Assembly: GCF_000172555.1 (NCBI RefSeq)
Contig: NZ_ABOX02000010.1
Location: 1-64,000 of the forward strand
Reading direction: 5' to 3'
From: Pedosphaera parvula Ellin514
Lineage (GTDB): Bacteria; Verrucomicrobiota; Verrucomicrobiia; Limisphaerales; Pedosphaeraceae
Length of the DNA: 64,000 nt
The notes beneath the pieces were generated by a model, which was given only the letters and a program-made list of their open reading frames with translations, was not told the DNA's origin and made no database searches. Within the stretch, counting starts at the first letter, position 1, and each line of letters opens with the position of its first letter. Both the position numbers and the translations under genes were made by a program. Below, one piece after another: positions 54,877 to 64,000 of the stretch.

Positions 54877-57150
54877 TTGGCCCTATATTGGACGAAAGTG
54901 CAAAAGAAGCGAAATAGTTTCAAATTTTTCATTGGTTCGTGCATCTATACCTATGTGCGAACATTACTGGCTTTAATAGGGGTGGTTCTACTGGGTGCTT
55001 TCGCGACCAAGGCTCAGGCAGCTCATACTCAGGCCTCCTTGATTTTGTCTGAAAGCACCGCTCGTCCCGGCTCCTCAATCATGGCCGGCATCCACCTGCA
55101 CATGGACCAGGGCTGGCACACTTACTGGCGCAATCCCGGGGATTCCGGCATTCCCACCAAAATCAAGAAATGGGAGTTGCCCGCTGGAGTCACAGTCGGT
55201 GAAATACAATGGCCGGTTCCCGAGAAGATGTTCATTGGGGCGCTTACCGCCCACGTTTATAACGATGATGTCGTCCTGCTCGTTCCTCTCACCATTTCCT
55301 CCGACGTTAAACCCGGCCCCCTAAAACTCGCAGCCGATCTCTCCTGGCTTGAATGCAGTGAAACCTCCTGCGTTCCTGGCAGAAAAACAGTGGAAGCCTC
55401 TCTAAATATCAGCGGCGAGTCCGCCCCTTCTCCCGAAGCCACATTGATTGAAACTTTCAAGAAGCGACTCCCGCAATCTAAACCCGACCTTGCTGCCAGC
55501 GCTTCGTGGGAAGCCAATGTCACCACCAATACCCGTCCAATCGTGTTCGAATGGGCTTCCAACAATGGTTTCGCCAATCCAGATTTCTTTCCTTTCGACA
55601 ACACCAAATACGAGTTCCTCACGAATGCACACATCCTGCCACTAGCAGCGGGCAAACTAAGGGTTCAGAAGATTCTTAAAAAGACAGCAGGCGATTGGCC
55701 TGCAAAACTTTCAGGTTTATTGGTGGAACAGACCGGCGAAGCGCCTATCGCCTACGAAGCCGATTTGGCCATCACGAGTTCTTCCAACCCTCAAATTGCC
55801 CCTACTCCACCGCCGACAACTACCTCTGGAACTCGTAATTCCGACAATGCTGATGCGCTCGCCGCTCCCGGAACTCAATCCATGCCGATGAAGCTATTCT
55901 ACGCGTTTCTTGGAGGAATGATTCTCAACATCATGCCCTGTGTGCTCCCAGTGATTGCCCTGAAAATTTTGGGCTTCGTGAGTCAGGCTCACGACCATCC
56001 CCGTGAGGTCCGAAAGCTGGGCTTGGTCTATGCCGCCGGTGTTCTGACTTCGTTTCTAGTCCTTGCTGGTTTGATCATTGGCGTAAAGCTGGCCGGCCAT
56101 CGGGCGGGTTGGGGCATGCAATTCAGCAACCCGCAATTCATCGTCATAATGACCATCCTGGTTACTTTGGTTGCACTAAATTTGTTTGGCTTATTCGAGA
56201 TTACCCCCGGTTCAAAAGTCATGAGTGCTGCGGGAACCCTGGCCGCTCGAGAAGGGACCTCGGGTGCATTCTTTAACGGTATCCTGGCTACGGTCTTAGC
56301 CACTCCCTGCACTGCGCCATTCTTGAGCGTGGCACTCGGTTTCGCCTTGGCACCTCAACAATCCAACTTAATCGTTGTGCTTTTCTTTCTTACGATCGGC
56401 GTGGGACTTGCCTTTCCATATGTCCTCCTCAGCTTCTTCCCACAATGGTTGAAGTTTCTCCCCAAGCCCGGCATCTGGATGGAAAAATTCAAGATTGCCA
56501 TGGGCTTTCCTATGCTCGCCACCGCTTTCTGGCTCTTCAGCCTGACGTTCACACATTATGGAAAGCGCGTCTGGTGGCTCGGCATCTTCCTCGTGCTCGT
56601 CGGAATGGCCGCCTGGATTTACGGTGACTTTATCCAACGAGGCCGCAAACGAAAAGGAATCGCTGCGGCCCTGGCGCTCGCGCTCCTGATCTTCGGTTAT
56701 ACCTTCGTCGTTGAGGGCAAATTGCAATGGCGCTCCCCCATCGTGGAAACCGGCAACACAGCTTCGCTCAAGGAAAGCCCGGATGGAATTGACTGGCAAC
56801 GTTGGAGTTCACAGGCAGTCACCCAGGCACGCGCCGCCGGCCGTCCTGTCATCGTCGATTTCACCGCCGATTGGTGCGCCACCTGTCAGGCAAACAAATC
56901 TGCCAGCATTGATGTTCCCAGCGTTCGCGAAAAGTTGAGGCAGCTCAATGGGCTCGCTTTCGTTGCCGATTATACGAAAACTCCTCCCGAAATCACCGAG
57001 GAATTGAATCGTTATGAACGTAGCGCTGTGCCCTTGGTCCTGGTCTTTTCTGCCAATACCAACCGGCCACCGGAAATCCTTCCTGAAAATCTTTGGGCGC
57101 TGGGCCCCGGCGTCGTGCTCAAGGCTCTGGATAAGGCCGTTCAGAAATAA
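54877..57150 (+). CDS. dsbD: DsbD-type thiol:disulfide interchange protein
   Basis: DsbD carries reducing power across the inner membrane. This protein has a leader with a membrane segment (about 27-47), and an N-terminal alpha domain (about 50-280) with the cysteine pair in ECSETSCVPG. A membrane CcdA-type domain (about 340-600) has Cys in NIMPCVLPV and ATPCTAPF, and a C-terminal thioredoxin domain has ADWCATCQ. The start is uncertain: a TTG at 54877, or GTG at 54898 or 54955, gives 757, 750 or 731 residues. GTG at 54955 puts the signal peptide right at the N-terminus. Confidence 0.88.
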   Translation: MALYWTKVQKKRNSFKFFIGSCIYTYVRTLLALIGVVLLGAFATKAQAAHTQASLILSESTARPGSSIMAGIHLHMDQGWHTYWRNPGDSGIPTKIKKWELPAGVTVGEIQWPVPEKMFIGALTAHVYNDDVVLLVPLTISSDVKPGPLKLAADLSWLECSETSCVPGRKTVEASLNISGESAPSPEATLIETFKKRLPQSKPDLAASASWEANVTTNTRPIVFEWASNNGFANPDFFPFDNTKYEFLTNAHILPLAAGKLRVQKILKKTAGDWPAKLSGLLVEQTGEAPIAYEADLAITSSSNPQIAPTPPPTTTSGTRNSDNADALAAPGTQSMPMKLFYAFLGGMILNIMPCVLPVIALKILGFVSQAHDHPREVRKLGLVYAAGVLTSFLVLAGLIIGVKLAGHRAGWGMQFSNPQFIVIMTILVTLVALNLFGLFEITPGSKVMSAAGTLAAREGTSGAFFNGILATVLATPCTAPFLSVALGFALAPQQSNLIVVLFFLTIGVGLAFPYVLLSFFPQWLKFLPKPGIWMEKFKIAMGFPMLATAFWLFSLTFTHYGKRVWWLGIFLVLVGMAAWIYGDFIQRGRKRKGIAAALALALLIFGYTFVVEGKLQWRSPIVETGNTASLKESPDGIDWQRWSSQAVTQARAAGRPVIVDFTADWCATCQANKSASIDVPSVREKLRQLNGLAFVADYTKTPPEITEELNRYERSAVPLVLVFSANTNRPPEILPENLWALGPGVVLKALDKAVQK

Positions 57151-57182
57151 TTACAGAGTTCCTGCCTGGTAATGCCGTTGCC

Positions 57183-57962
57183 CTATCTGCGGACGAGCTC
57201 AAATTTAAGCGTCACCGGTGAAGCTGCCCGAAGTGCCTCCTGCAATTCGCCTCGACGCGAATAGGTTTGGACAAGTTGCCTCCCTTCACATCTGAGGCTC
57301 ACTGAATCATCTTGGAATGGCCACGGCTCCACTGACACTCTGGTCCCACTTTCATCCTTTGGACAGAGTTTGAGATGGGTGACTCCACCCGCCGTACGCA
57401 CATTCTCGATCACCCGCTCCTCTTGCAATCCCATGCATAAAAGCAAGGACAGCCAATCCCACAACGAAACCAATTCCCGGTTGCGTTGAATCATCCCCTC
57501 TCCGCTCAGTGGTCCATAATAATAATCATTTTCCAGCGAGGTAATTATGGAGGTCTGCAACTGCTCCTGCTCACCTCTGAATTTTTTCTCGAGCGACCTG
57601 TCTTCGTCTACTTGTGAAGGCTGGCTTTCACATAGCCAGGTGAAATGCATCGATACCAAAAGCGCGGCATACCTGTCGTATTTCAATACTTGTTGGATAC
57701 TTTTAGTCCAAATGCCCAGATGCGCCTGTGCCGGCAGTTCCAGAAATGTATGTGGTAATCCAGTTTTGGAGTTGAGTGTCGGTGCCATTTCCCAGTCTAG
57801 AAAACCGACATCATGCAACGCTGCCGCCAGGCTCACCTCCTCATGCGGTTCAAAGCTTCCGAAAGCATTGTTACCCCAGTGCCTCGCCAATTGTCCCGCA
57901 ACCCAGGCATGCGCTGGTTGAGTGATGGCGATAACATCCTCCCCTTCTTTTCGCAGTAGCAT
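57183..57962 (-). CDS. DUF3891 family protein
   Basis: The 259-residue protein has the DUF3891 pattern: ITQPAHAWVAGQLARHWGNN at the start, a central HDVGFLDWE with a metal-binding HD-like pair, VSMHFTWL and a late beta part. The HD-like arrangement hints at a metal-dependent hydrolase, but no activity is established for the family. There is no signal peptide. It is convergent with dsbD and divergent from the sulfatase gene. Confidence 0.78.
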   Translation of the reverse strand: MLLRKEGEDVIAITQPAHAWVAGQLARHWGNNAFGSFEPHEEVSLAAALHDVGFLDWEMAPTLNSKTGLPHTFLELPAQAHLGIWTKSIQQVLKYDRYAALLVSMHFTWLCESQPSQVDEDRSLEKKFRGEQEQLQTSIITSLENDYYYGPLSGEGMIQRNRELVSLWDWLSLLLCMGLQEERVIENVRTAGGVTHLKLCPKDESGTRVSVEPWPFQDDSVSLRCEGRQLVQTYSRRGELQEALRAASPVTLKFELVRR

Positions 57963-58093
57963 ACAAAATCACAATAACACAGGATTACCTCGGTTCCACC
58001 TGGGCTTTACGCTCCACCCGGTGAAGCAGGTAAATGTCCTCACTCCCTCACGCAGTTCTTGATTCCTTAACCCGAATTGACACAATTAAGACT

Positions 58094-59566
58094 ATGACAT
58101 CTTCGGCAAAGCCTTATATTCAGGTAGTTCGTGTCTTCATCTTTTCTCTCGTTGCCCTCCTATTTTGCGTGCAGTCAAATGCTGCGGACAGTGACAAAAA
58201 ATATAACGTCCTGTTTATCGCCATTGATGATCTGAATACCTCCTTGGGTTGCTACGATCATCCGCTCGTTAAATCCCCGAACATTGATCGCCTGGCGCAA
58301 AAAGGCGTCCGCTTCGATCGCGCCTACTGCCAATATCCGCTTTGTAATCCCAGCCGTTCCTCCCTCCTCGGCGGAGTGCGTCCGGACACTTCCAAAATTT
58401 ACGGCAACGGCATGCCCATCCGTAAAGTTTTCCCTGACATCGTCACCTTGCCGCAACTTTTCAAAAATAATGGCTACTATTCCGCACGCGTCGGCAAAAT
58501 TTACCACTACGGCGTTCCCGGCGACATCGGTACGAGTGGGCTTGATGATAAGCCTTCATGGAATGAGTTCGTCAATCCACGCGGCCGCGACAAGGATGAG
58601 GAAGCGGACGTGATTAACTTCACTCCCTTCGTTCACAACCTCGGCGCTTCTCTCGCCTACCTGCAAATCGGCGGCACTGATGAAGAAGAAACCGATGGCA
58701 AAGTTGCCACCGAAACCATCCGCCTCCTGCGCGAGCACAAAGACAAACCGTTCTTTATTGCCGCCGGCTTTTACCGTCCGCACGTCCCCGACATCGCCAC
58801 GAAGAAATATTTCGATCTTTATCCGAAGGAAAAAATCGAGCTGCCAATCGGACCAAAGGAACACTTTAAAGACATTCCTGAAATGGCTCTGACGGTGAAG
58901 CCATTGAATTATGGTCTCACCGATGATCAGCTCCGCTTGTTCAAGCGGGCTTATTTCGCCAGCATCAGCTTCGTTGATGCACAGGTCGGTCGCGTTCTGA
59001 ACGAATTGGAAAATCTGAAGCTGGCAGATAAAACCATCGTTGTCTGCTTCGGCGATCACGGTTGGCTGCTTGGCGAACATGGCCAGTGGCAAAAGCAGAG
59101 TCTCTTCGATGAGTCTGTGCACGTGCCTTTGATGGTCTATCTTCCTGGCGCAAAGGGAAATGGCAAAGTCTCCCCTCGAACCGTCGAACTCCTTGACATT
59201 TATCCCACGCTCGCCGACCTCTGCGGACTCCAACCTCCTTCGAATCTCGAAGGTATCAGCCTCCGTCCGCTACTGAGTGAGCCCGCAGGAACTTGGGATC
59301 ACCCCGCTTATACTCAAGTCCTCCACAAACAAAATATGGGCCGTAGCGTGCGAACTGAACGCTGGCGCTACAATGAATGGAATTATGGCAAAGACGGTGC
59401 CCAGCTTTATGACCACGATAACGACCCACACGAATGGCACAATCTCGCTAATGACCCAAAATACGTGACCGAAAAGGAAAAGCTTCAAAAACTTCTTCAA
59501 GCAAAGTTTCCCGTTCCCAACGATCAGCAACCGGCTAGGAAAGTCTCAGAAGCAAAACAACCGTGA
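58094..59566 (+). CDS. Secreted arylsulfatase-type (iduronate sulfatase-like) enzyme
   Basis: Sulfatases hydrolyse sulfate esters with a formylglycine made from a Cys. The motif is CNPSR at residues 84-88. Metal ligands include the Asp pair in AIDDLNTSLGC, and GDHGWLLGEHGQWQK. The signal peptide lies at residues 1-30. Start 58094 (490 residues) is chosen because the frame's earlier start at 58034 puts 20 unrelated residues ahead of the signal. A maturation enzyme must act on the Cys. Such enzymes process sulfated polysaccharides, and this phylum has many. Confidence 0.88.
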   Translation: MTSSAKPYIQVVRVFIFSLVALLFCVQSNAADSDKKYNVLFIAIDDLNTSLGCYDHPLVKSPNIDRLAQKGVRFDRAYCQYPLCNPSRSSLLGGVRPDTSKIYGNGMPIRKVFPDIVTLPQLFKNNGYYSARVGKIYHYGVPGDIGTSGLDDKPSWNEFVNPRGRDKDEEADVINFTPFVHNLGASLAYLQIGGTDEEETDGKVATETIRLLREHKDKPFFIAAGFYRPHVPDIATKKYFDLYPKEKIELPIGPKEHFKDIPEMALTVKPLNYGLTDDQLRLFKRAYFASISFVDAQVGRVLNELENLKLADKTIVVCFGDHGWLLGEHGQWQKQSLFDESVHVPLMVYLPGAKGNGKVSPRTVELLDIYPTLADLCGLQPPSNLEGISLRPLLSEPAGTWDHPAYTQVLHKQNMGRSVRTERWRYNEWNYGKDGAQLYDHDNDPHEWHNLANDPKYVTEKEKLQKLLQAKFPVPNDQQPARKVSEAKQP

Positions 59567-59575
59567 TATCACGCC

Positions 59576-60961
59576 TCAATCCTTAAAACTAAACTCCTGG
59601 CCAAGCTCTCGCCGGACACCCTCGATTTCATCGACCAACTCCTTGCGCAGCTTCAGTAATCGCTTCGCCGCACCGGGTGCGCGCAACAAGGTAAATGTAT
59701 CCCAAACACCGGCACTCAACTGACGCATCTTCCGATAATAATGATGCGCTATGATCCCGCTGATGGGTAGTGAAGCGGCATACCACAAAGTTGCATGCCA
59801 GCCAAAGAACAGATGGAATACGCTCACACAGATTGCATACCACAAGCCAAAAATCACCAGCCCCGAAAGAATAATCGTCGTTGATATCTGCACCTTATGT
59901 TTGTCGGTGTTCGCAAAACGCCCAACCGCCCAATTCACAACCAGCACAGGAATCAAGCGATGCGCCCAGCCATAAATGGCAACCGGCGTTTCGATGATTG
60001 CCAACAAAGCCCACCAAACGCTCAGCCTTGCCAGGGTTCTCTTGCGCGGCTCTTCCAACCATTGCGCTGAAAGCTGCAATCGCTTGAGTCCCCCTTCGTA
60101 TAGATCCAATTTCTGCGCGAAAGCAGCAGCCTTTTCTGGCGCAGTTTGATAAATGTGTTCGACAGTTCTGGCAACATTCTGGCTGATTCTCAACTCTGCA
60201 GCCCGAGCCGACATCGGTTCAGCCATCACACGATCGGCCACCAGCAAACGTTCCAAATAAAGCCGCTTAACCGCCTCCACGATCCTCGCCTGCTCCAATT
60301 GCGGTATATGTAAAATTAAAGATTGAATGCTTCGCTCGATCTTCTCGTTAAGCGCATGAATACACTCCTTCTTCCGCTCCGGATAACCTTCCAGGAAATC
60401 CGCGGCGCGAATTGCATCTCCAAAATTCACGAGCACATCACTGCGATACTTTTCCTTGGCGGAAAAATTCAATCCAACCGGAACCAACAATAATCCCAAC
60501 TTGCCGCCATGCCGATGCTCCAGTTCCAACGCCATTCGGGCCGCACCGGTCTTTACGGTCTTCAATTGAGGATCATCATGGGTAATTCCTTCTGGAAAAA
60601 TCCCAATGGCTTCGCCTTTCTCCAGGACCCGATAACAAGCCTCAAAGGTATCAGCAACCGACCGCATCGCACGTGGATCATCCTTCACGCGATTGATTGG
60701 AATGACTCCACAGTTCGTAAGCAGCCATTTCAACGGCTTGAATTGAAACAGTTGAACTGTGGCCACGAAGTTGACCTTACGCGGCACCACCGCTCCAACC
60801 ACGAAGGAATCCGTCAACGAATTGGGATGGTTGCAAGCGAGCAAGACCGGCCCCTGCAACGGCACACGCTCACCATGAAATCTTTCAATGCGCCTGAAGT
60901 ACACCTTCAGACCAATCCGGCCTATCCACCGCATCGCGCGATAAAGTCCCGGAACTTTCAT
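59576..60961 (-). CDS. 1-acyl-glycerol-3-phosphate acyltransferase-like protein (PlsC family)
   Basis: The 461-residue protein has a PlsC domain (about 25-215), with LLACNHPNSLTDSFV as block I and IFPEGITHDDP as block III. The acyltransferase motif is the HX5D form, HPNSLTD, rather than HX4D. A long C-terminal part with two or three membrane helices (about 310-420) follows. It probably makes phosphatidic acid or another acylated lipid at the inner membrane. The adjacent downstream-strand neighbour is a glycosyltransferase ending 17 bases before its ATG, so they likely form a two-gene lipid operon. Confidence 0.82.
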   Translation of the reverse strand: MKVPGLYRAMRWIGRIGLKVYFRRIERFHGERVPLQGPVLLACNHPNSLTDSFVVGAVVPRKVNFVATVQLFQFKPLKWLLTNCGVIPINRVKDDPRAMRSVADTFEACYRVLEKGEAIGIFPEGITHDDPQLKTVKTGAARMALELEHRHGGKLGLLLVPVGLNFSAKEKYRSDVLVNFGDAIRAADFLEGYPERKKECIHALNEKIERSIQSLILHIPQLEQARIVEAVKRLYLERLLVADRVMAEPMSARAAELRISQNVARTVEHIYQTAPEKAAAFAQKLDLYEGGLKRLQLSAQWLEEPRKRTLARLSVWWALLAIIETPVAIYGWAHRLIPVLVVNWAVGRFANTDKHKVQISTTIILSGLVIFGLWYAICVSVFHLFFGWHATLWYAASLPISGIIAHHYYRKMRQLSAGVWDTFTLLRAPGAAKRLLKLRKELVDEIEGVRRELGQEFSFKD

Positions 60962-60978
60962 TCAAATGCCAAGCCTGT

Positions 60979-62124
60979 CTAGTCCGCTGAAACTCGCTTG
61001 CCACTCCCTGCTTCCAACCGCTCCAGGGTAACACGGCAAATATCCATCGCTGCGGAAGGCTTTCCCAGCGCCTTCGCGCACTGCGCCATCTCCACCATTT
61101 TCTTCGAGCCCAGCAATTGCCCCATGCGATACGGAAGATCCTCCACTCGATTCACCTTGGCCGCCGCGCCACGCTCAAGCAGGAAGTCGCTATTCGCCGC
61201 CTCCTGGCCCGGAATCGGATTCAAAATAAAAATCGGCTTGCCCATCGCCAATGCCTCGGAAGAAGTAAGCCCCCCGGGCTTCGAGATCACAAGGTCTGAA
61301 ACCGACATCAACTCATGCATGTTGGTGACGAAGCCAAGCACATGCGTCGGATGTTTTCTGTCCTGCACCGCCAGTTCACGACGCAACTCTTCATTCCTTC
61401 CCGCCACGACCAAGGTCTGAAATTGTTGTGGCACTTTATCCAGCTCAGCCAGAATCTCAGCCACCGGCCCCATGCCAAATCCTCCGCCTAATACTAGCAG
61501 AATCGGCAGATCATCCCGCAATCCATAACGCTTTCTGACTTCGGCTCCATTGATCTGGGACGAGAATTTTCCCGCAATCGGTATCCCGGTGACGATCACA
61601 TTTTCTGACACGGCGCCTCTCGCCACTAGTCGCGCCTTGGTCTCCTCAGCCGCTACACAATAAAAGTCAGAGCTTGGCCCCATCCAGAGCGCATGGGCCT
61701 CAAAATCGGTAACGACCGTCGCCACCAAAGGTGGTTTGCCTTCCCACTTCTCCTTCGCCCGCCACATTACTTCGACCGGCAAGTAATGCGTACAGAATAC
61801 AACGTCCGGCTTGAATTTCTTGATATACTTAATGGTTCGCAAGGTGCTCGCAGGAGGAATTGCACGCCGAAACTTCGTGAGGCGACGAACCAGCTTGGGG
61901 TTATCCGTCTTCTTGAAAAGCATCGCCCACAGGTCCGGCGCATGCTCCACCAGTTTCACGTAACCGGCAGAATGAACGGTTTTGTGCAGCGGCGAGAAGA
62001 ATTTTTGCAAGTCCACCTTCTCCACGACATCCTTTGGGCGCATCGCTCGCCAGGCCTCATCCAACGCCGCCGCCGCCTGCAGGTGACCAGCACCCGCCGT
62101 AATCGTTGCAATCAAAACGCGCAT
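60979..62124 (-). CDS. MGDG synthase/UgtP-type glycosyltransferase (diacylglycerol glucosyl- or galactosyltransferase)
   Basis: The start at 62124 gives 381 residues with MRVLIATITAGAGHLQAA at the N-terminus, the MGDG synthase N-domain. The GT-B C-domain contains VLGGGFGMGPV and a donor-binding SVSDLVISKPGGLTSSEALA with the EALAMGKPI loop. It is expected to transfer a sugar from a UDP-sugar to diacylglycerol, giving a membrane glycolipid, though the sugar cannot be told. It is co-directional with the PlsC-type gene 17 bases downstream. Confidence 0.85.
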   Translation of the reverse strand: MRVLIATITAGAGHLQAAAALDEAWRAMRPKDVVEKVDLQKFFSPLHKTVHSAGYVKLVEHAPDLWAMLFKKTDNPKLVRRLTKFRRAIPPASTLRTIKYIKKFKPDVVFCTHYLPVEVMWRAKEKWEGKPPLVATVVTDFEAHALWMGPSSDFYCVAAEETKARLVARGAVSENVIVTGIPIAGKFSSQINGAEVRKRYGLRDDLPILLVLGGGFGMGPVAEILAELDKVPQQFQTLVVAGRNEELRRELAVQDRKHPTHVLGFVTNMHELMSVSDLVISKPGGLTSSEALAMGKPIFILNPIPGQEAANSDFLLERGAAAKVNRVEDLPYRMGQLLGSKKMVEMAQCAKALGKPSAAMDICRVTLERLEAGSGKRVSAD

Positions 62125-62206
62125 AGTTTGGTTCCGAACCCTCCCGCCTGGGAAGTCTCCCCCCAAACTTGCCTGAGCTTCGGCACCGTGAGAAGCTGAA
62201 AAGCGT

Positions 62207-62344
62207 CTATTTCGAAGCCTGCAAGTACGACAGAAGATCGCGCAATTCCTCTTCGCTTAATGCGCCGCCCACGCCCTCCGGCATATCGCCAATCAGAGAA
62301 AAGGTTCGCGATGCAGTTCGTACACGAGTATCCTTATCAAGTTG
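62207..62344 (-). pseudogene. 3' relic of a membrane-bound dehydrogenase/cytochrome-type gene
   Basis: On the minus strand an open stretch of 45 codons reads IGDMPEGVGGALSEEELRDL then LSYLQASK and a stop. MPEG-x-GxxLSEEExRDLLxYL is a C-terminal helix pattern of PVC-type membrane-bound dehydrogenases with c-type cytochrome domains. The CxxCH haem site and everything upstream are gone, and a stop precedes it. Confidence 0.6.
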
Positions 62345-62378
62345 CTAAATCACAACGATCGACTCTCTCTCACTAACG

Positions 62379-62711
62379 ATGAAGGCCGCTTCCAAATTCG
62401 CAATTGTGTTGGTCACAGCACCAAATCTGAATGTCGCCCGGCAATTATCAAAATTAGCCTTGGAAAAGCGCCTGGTGGCCTGCGCCAATCTGATACCAAA
62501 AATTGAGTCGCACTACTGGTGGCAGGGCAGAGTTGAAAAAAGTGCTGAGGTTTTAGTGATTATGAAAAGCACTAAGTCCAAGCTGCCAGCTCTGGAAAAA
62601 CTCATTTTAGCTGAGCACCCGTACGACACGCCCGAATTTCTTGTGCTCCCCGTGAACTTTGGAACGGAACGATACCTGGATTGGATCACCAGGTCGGTCA
62701 CTGCAAAGTAA
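62379..62711 (+). CDS. cutA: Divalent-cation tolerance protein CutA
   Basis: CutA is a trimeric ferredoxin-like protein linked to copper tolerance. The 110-residue product has VTAPNLNVARQLSKLALEKR and LVACANLIPKIESHYWWQG, followed by EVLVIMKST and HPYDTPEFLVLPV, the family hallmark blocks. It has normal length. It precedes the DUF1499 gene by 21 bases. Confidence 0.95.
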   Translation: MKAASKFAIVLVTAPNLNVARQLSKLALEKRLVACANLIPKIESHYWWQGRVEKSAEVLVIMKSTKSKLPALEKLILAEHPYDTPEFLVLPVNFGTERYLDWITRSVTAK

Positions 62712-62732
62712 AGACCAGGATTCGCTACTTCC

Positions 62733-63128
62733 ATGAGCAGTTCATCATCCCAACTTAAGCCTGTAGGTTTGATTGATGGCAAGCTTCGTCCCTGCCCTGA
62801 TTCACCCAACTGCGCCTGCAGTCAAAACGCTGATCAACAACATCTCATCGAACCTTTCCAATTCAACGGTTCCCGTTCAGAGGCTTGGAGCCGGCTCAAA
62901 CAAGCCCTGCTAACCCAAAAACGGGTTACGATTATCACCGATTCCTCAAACTATCTTCACCTTGAATTCCGTAGCGTAATCCTGCGTTTCGTGGATGACG
63001 TCGAATTTTTATTGGCTGAAAATGTCATCCACGTTCGCTCCGCTTCCCGTGTCGGTTACTCGGATCTGGGAGTGAATCGCCGTCGTCTCGAGACCATTCG
63101 CCGTGCTTTTAATCAATTGAATCTCTGA
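62733..63128 (+). CDS. DUF1499 family protein
   Basis: The 131-residue protein shows the DUF1499 start KLRPCPDSPNCACSQ, with a central EAWSRLKQALL, LEFRSVILRFVDDVEFLL and the C-terminal SRVGYSDLGVNRRRLETI. Function of the family is not established. There is no signal peptide here. It lies 21 bases after cutA, in the same direction, and 58 bases before the lactate permease. Confidence 0.85.
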   Translation: MSSSSSQLKPVGLIDGKLRPCPDSPNCACSQNADQQHLIEPFQFNGSRSEAWSRLKQALLTQKRVTIITDSSNYLHLEFRSVILRFVDDVEFLLAENVIHVRSASRVGYSDLGVNRRRLETIRRAFNQLNL

Positions 63129-63186
63129 TTGCATTAGGAGCTTGTGATAAGCAACCCTTTTCCCTTACGTTGCGACACAATCACCG

Positions 63187-64000
63187 ATGACCTGGTCACA
63201 ACAATATGATCCGTTGGGCAATGCTGCCCTTTCCACAATTTTAGCTGCTCTGCCGGTGGCAGCTCTGCTTGGATCCATAGCCCTCTTCAAAATCCGCATT
63301 CATTTTGCCGCCATCGGCGGGTTGCTTGTCGCACTCGCGGTGGCAATCTTGGTGTTTCACATGCCAGTGAAACTTGCAGCCGCAACTACATTTTATGGCG
63401 CAGCCTATGGCTTGTTTCCGATCGGTTGGATTATCTTAAACCTGATTTTTCTCTATCAACTCACGGTTGAGAACGGCTACTTCACCATTCTCCGCAGCAG
63501 CCTGGCAACCCTGGCTCCTGACCCGCGCATCCAGGTAATCCTCATTGCCTTTTGTTTTGGTGCTTTCTTCGAAGGTGCGGCCGGCTTCGGCACTCCGGTC
63601 GCCGTAACCGCCGCCATTCTCATCCAACTCGGATTCAAACCGCTCCAGGCTTCAGGATTGTCACTGATTGCCAACACAGCACCAGTGGCTTTCGGCGCTT
63701 TGGGAACACCGGTCATCGCCCTCAGCAAAGTTACCGGCATCAGCGAGCTTGCGCTCTCCGCAATGATTGGACGGCAGTTGCCCTTCTTTTCCTTGCTCAT
63801 TCCTTTTTGGGTGGTCTGGGCTTTTGCCGGATTCCGCGGCATGATCGCAATCTGGCCGGCAGCTCTGACAGCAGGGCTTGCGTTCGCCATACCTCAATTC
63901 CTCGTTTCGAACTTCCATGGCCCCTGGCTCGTGGACATAATCGCTTCGCTTTGCGCCATGGCCGCGGTTGCCATCCTCTTACGTTTTTGGCAACCAAAGG
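63187..64000 (+). CDS. lctP: L-lactate permease (partial, runs off the window)
   Basis: Starting ATG at 63187, the frame is open to the end of the window (271 codons so far). It begins MTWSQQYDPLGNAALSTILA and has many membrane helices, including ALAVAILVFHMPVKLAAATT and GAFFEGAAGFGTPVAVTAAI, which is the LctP family's most conserved block. The family imports L-lactate, D-lactate or glycolate with protons. The complete protein is normally about 550 residues, so about half is visible. Confidence 0.92.
   Translation, partial: MTWSQQYDPLGNAALSTILAALPVAALLGSIALFKIRIHFAAIGGLLVALAVAILVFHMPVKLAAATTFYGAAYGLFPIGWIILNLIFLYQLTVENGYFTILRSSLATLAPDPRIQVILIAFCFGAFFEGAAGFGTPVAVTAAILIQLGFKPLQASGLSLIANTAPVAFGALGTPVIALSKVTGISELALSAMIGRQLPFFSLLIPFWVVWAFAGFRGMIAIWPAALTAGLAFAIPQFLVSNFHGPWLVDIIASLCAMAAVAILLRFWQPK

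Overview
This 64 kb stretch looks like the chromosome of a member of the Verrucomicrobiota, most likely a soil-type relative of Pedosphaera. That placement is an inference. It rests on prepilin-like proteins with the [17 protein letters not shown] leader, large secreted beta-propeller/Calx-beta proteins ending in a short FYR-type domain, a CNPSR sulfatase, RAYT and IS630 relics, and the housekeeping gene orders. GC content is moderate. I see no rRNA, tRNA or CRISPR array.

Layout. (1) 1-8011: a regulatory leader, then nusA-infB-rbfA-DHH phosphoesterase-VOC protein-truB-ribF (transcription, translation initiation, 30S maturation, tRNA pseudouridylation, FAD synthesis). (2) 8203-13761: an aerotolerance-type operon, moxR-DUF58-DUF4381-batA-batB/batC, with ATGA overlaps and a nested start giving a free BatC-like protein. 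(3) 13850-18958, minus strand: mnmA and prs-rplY-pth-rpsF-ssb-rplI. (4) 18959-32966: an accessory zone with 10-bp tandem arrays, a gene relic, a tail-anchored transglutaminase, RAYT remnants with hairpin repeats, two prepilin-like genes, a zinc-ribbon lipoprotein and two secreted beta-propeller proteins (566 and 1269 aa). (5) 32967-46398, minus strand: gltBD with a candidate sigma-54 promoter, a GH13 enzyme, a double-ACT protein and a second gltB. (6) 46466-47870: a complete insertion sequence just upstream of the second gltB. (7) 48251-62124: HEAT, TraB/GumN-like, SirB1-like, PLD, DsbD, DUF3891, sulfatase, acyltransferase and glycosyltransferase genes. (8) 62207-64000: a cytochrome-like relic, cutA, a DUF1499 gene and the start of an L-lactate permease.

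The most notable unexplained feature is a family of structured, apparently non-coding elements. Two copies of about 280 bp (51789-52062 and 53387-53675) have 30-bp complementary ends and two internal arms, and one base pair has changed on both sides between copies. A smaller relative (39571-39670) shares the core GGCAAGGCG...CAACGCCGCC. All three lie at gene 3' ends.
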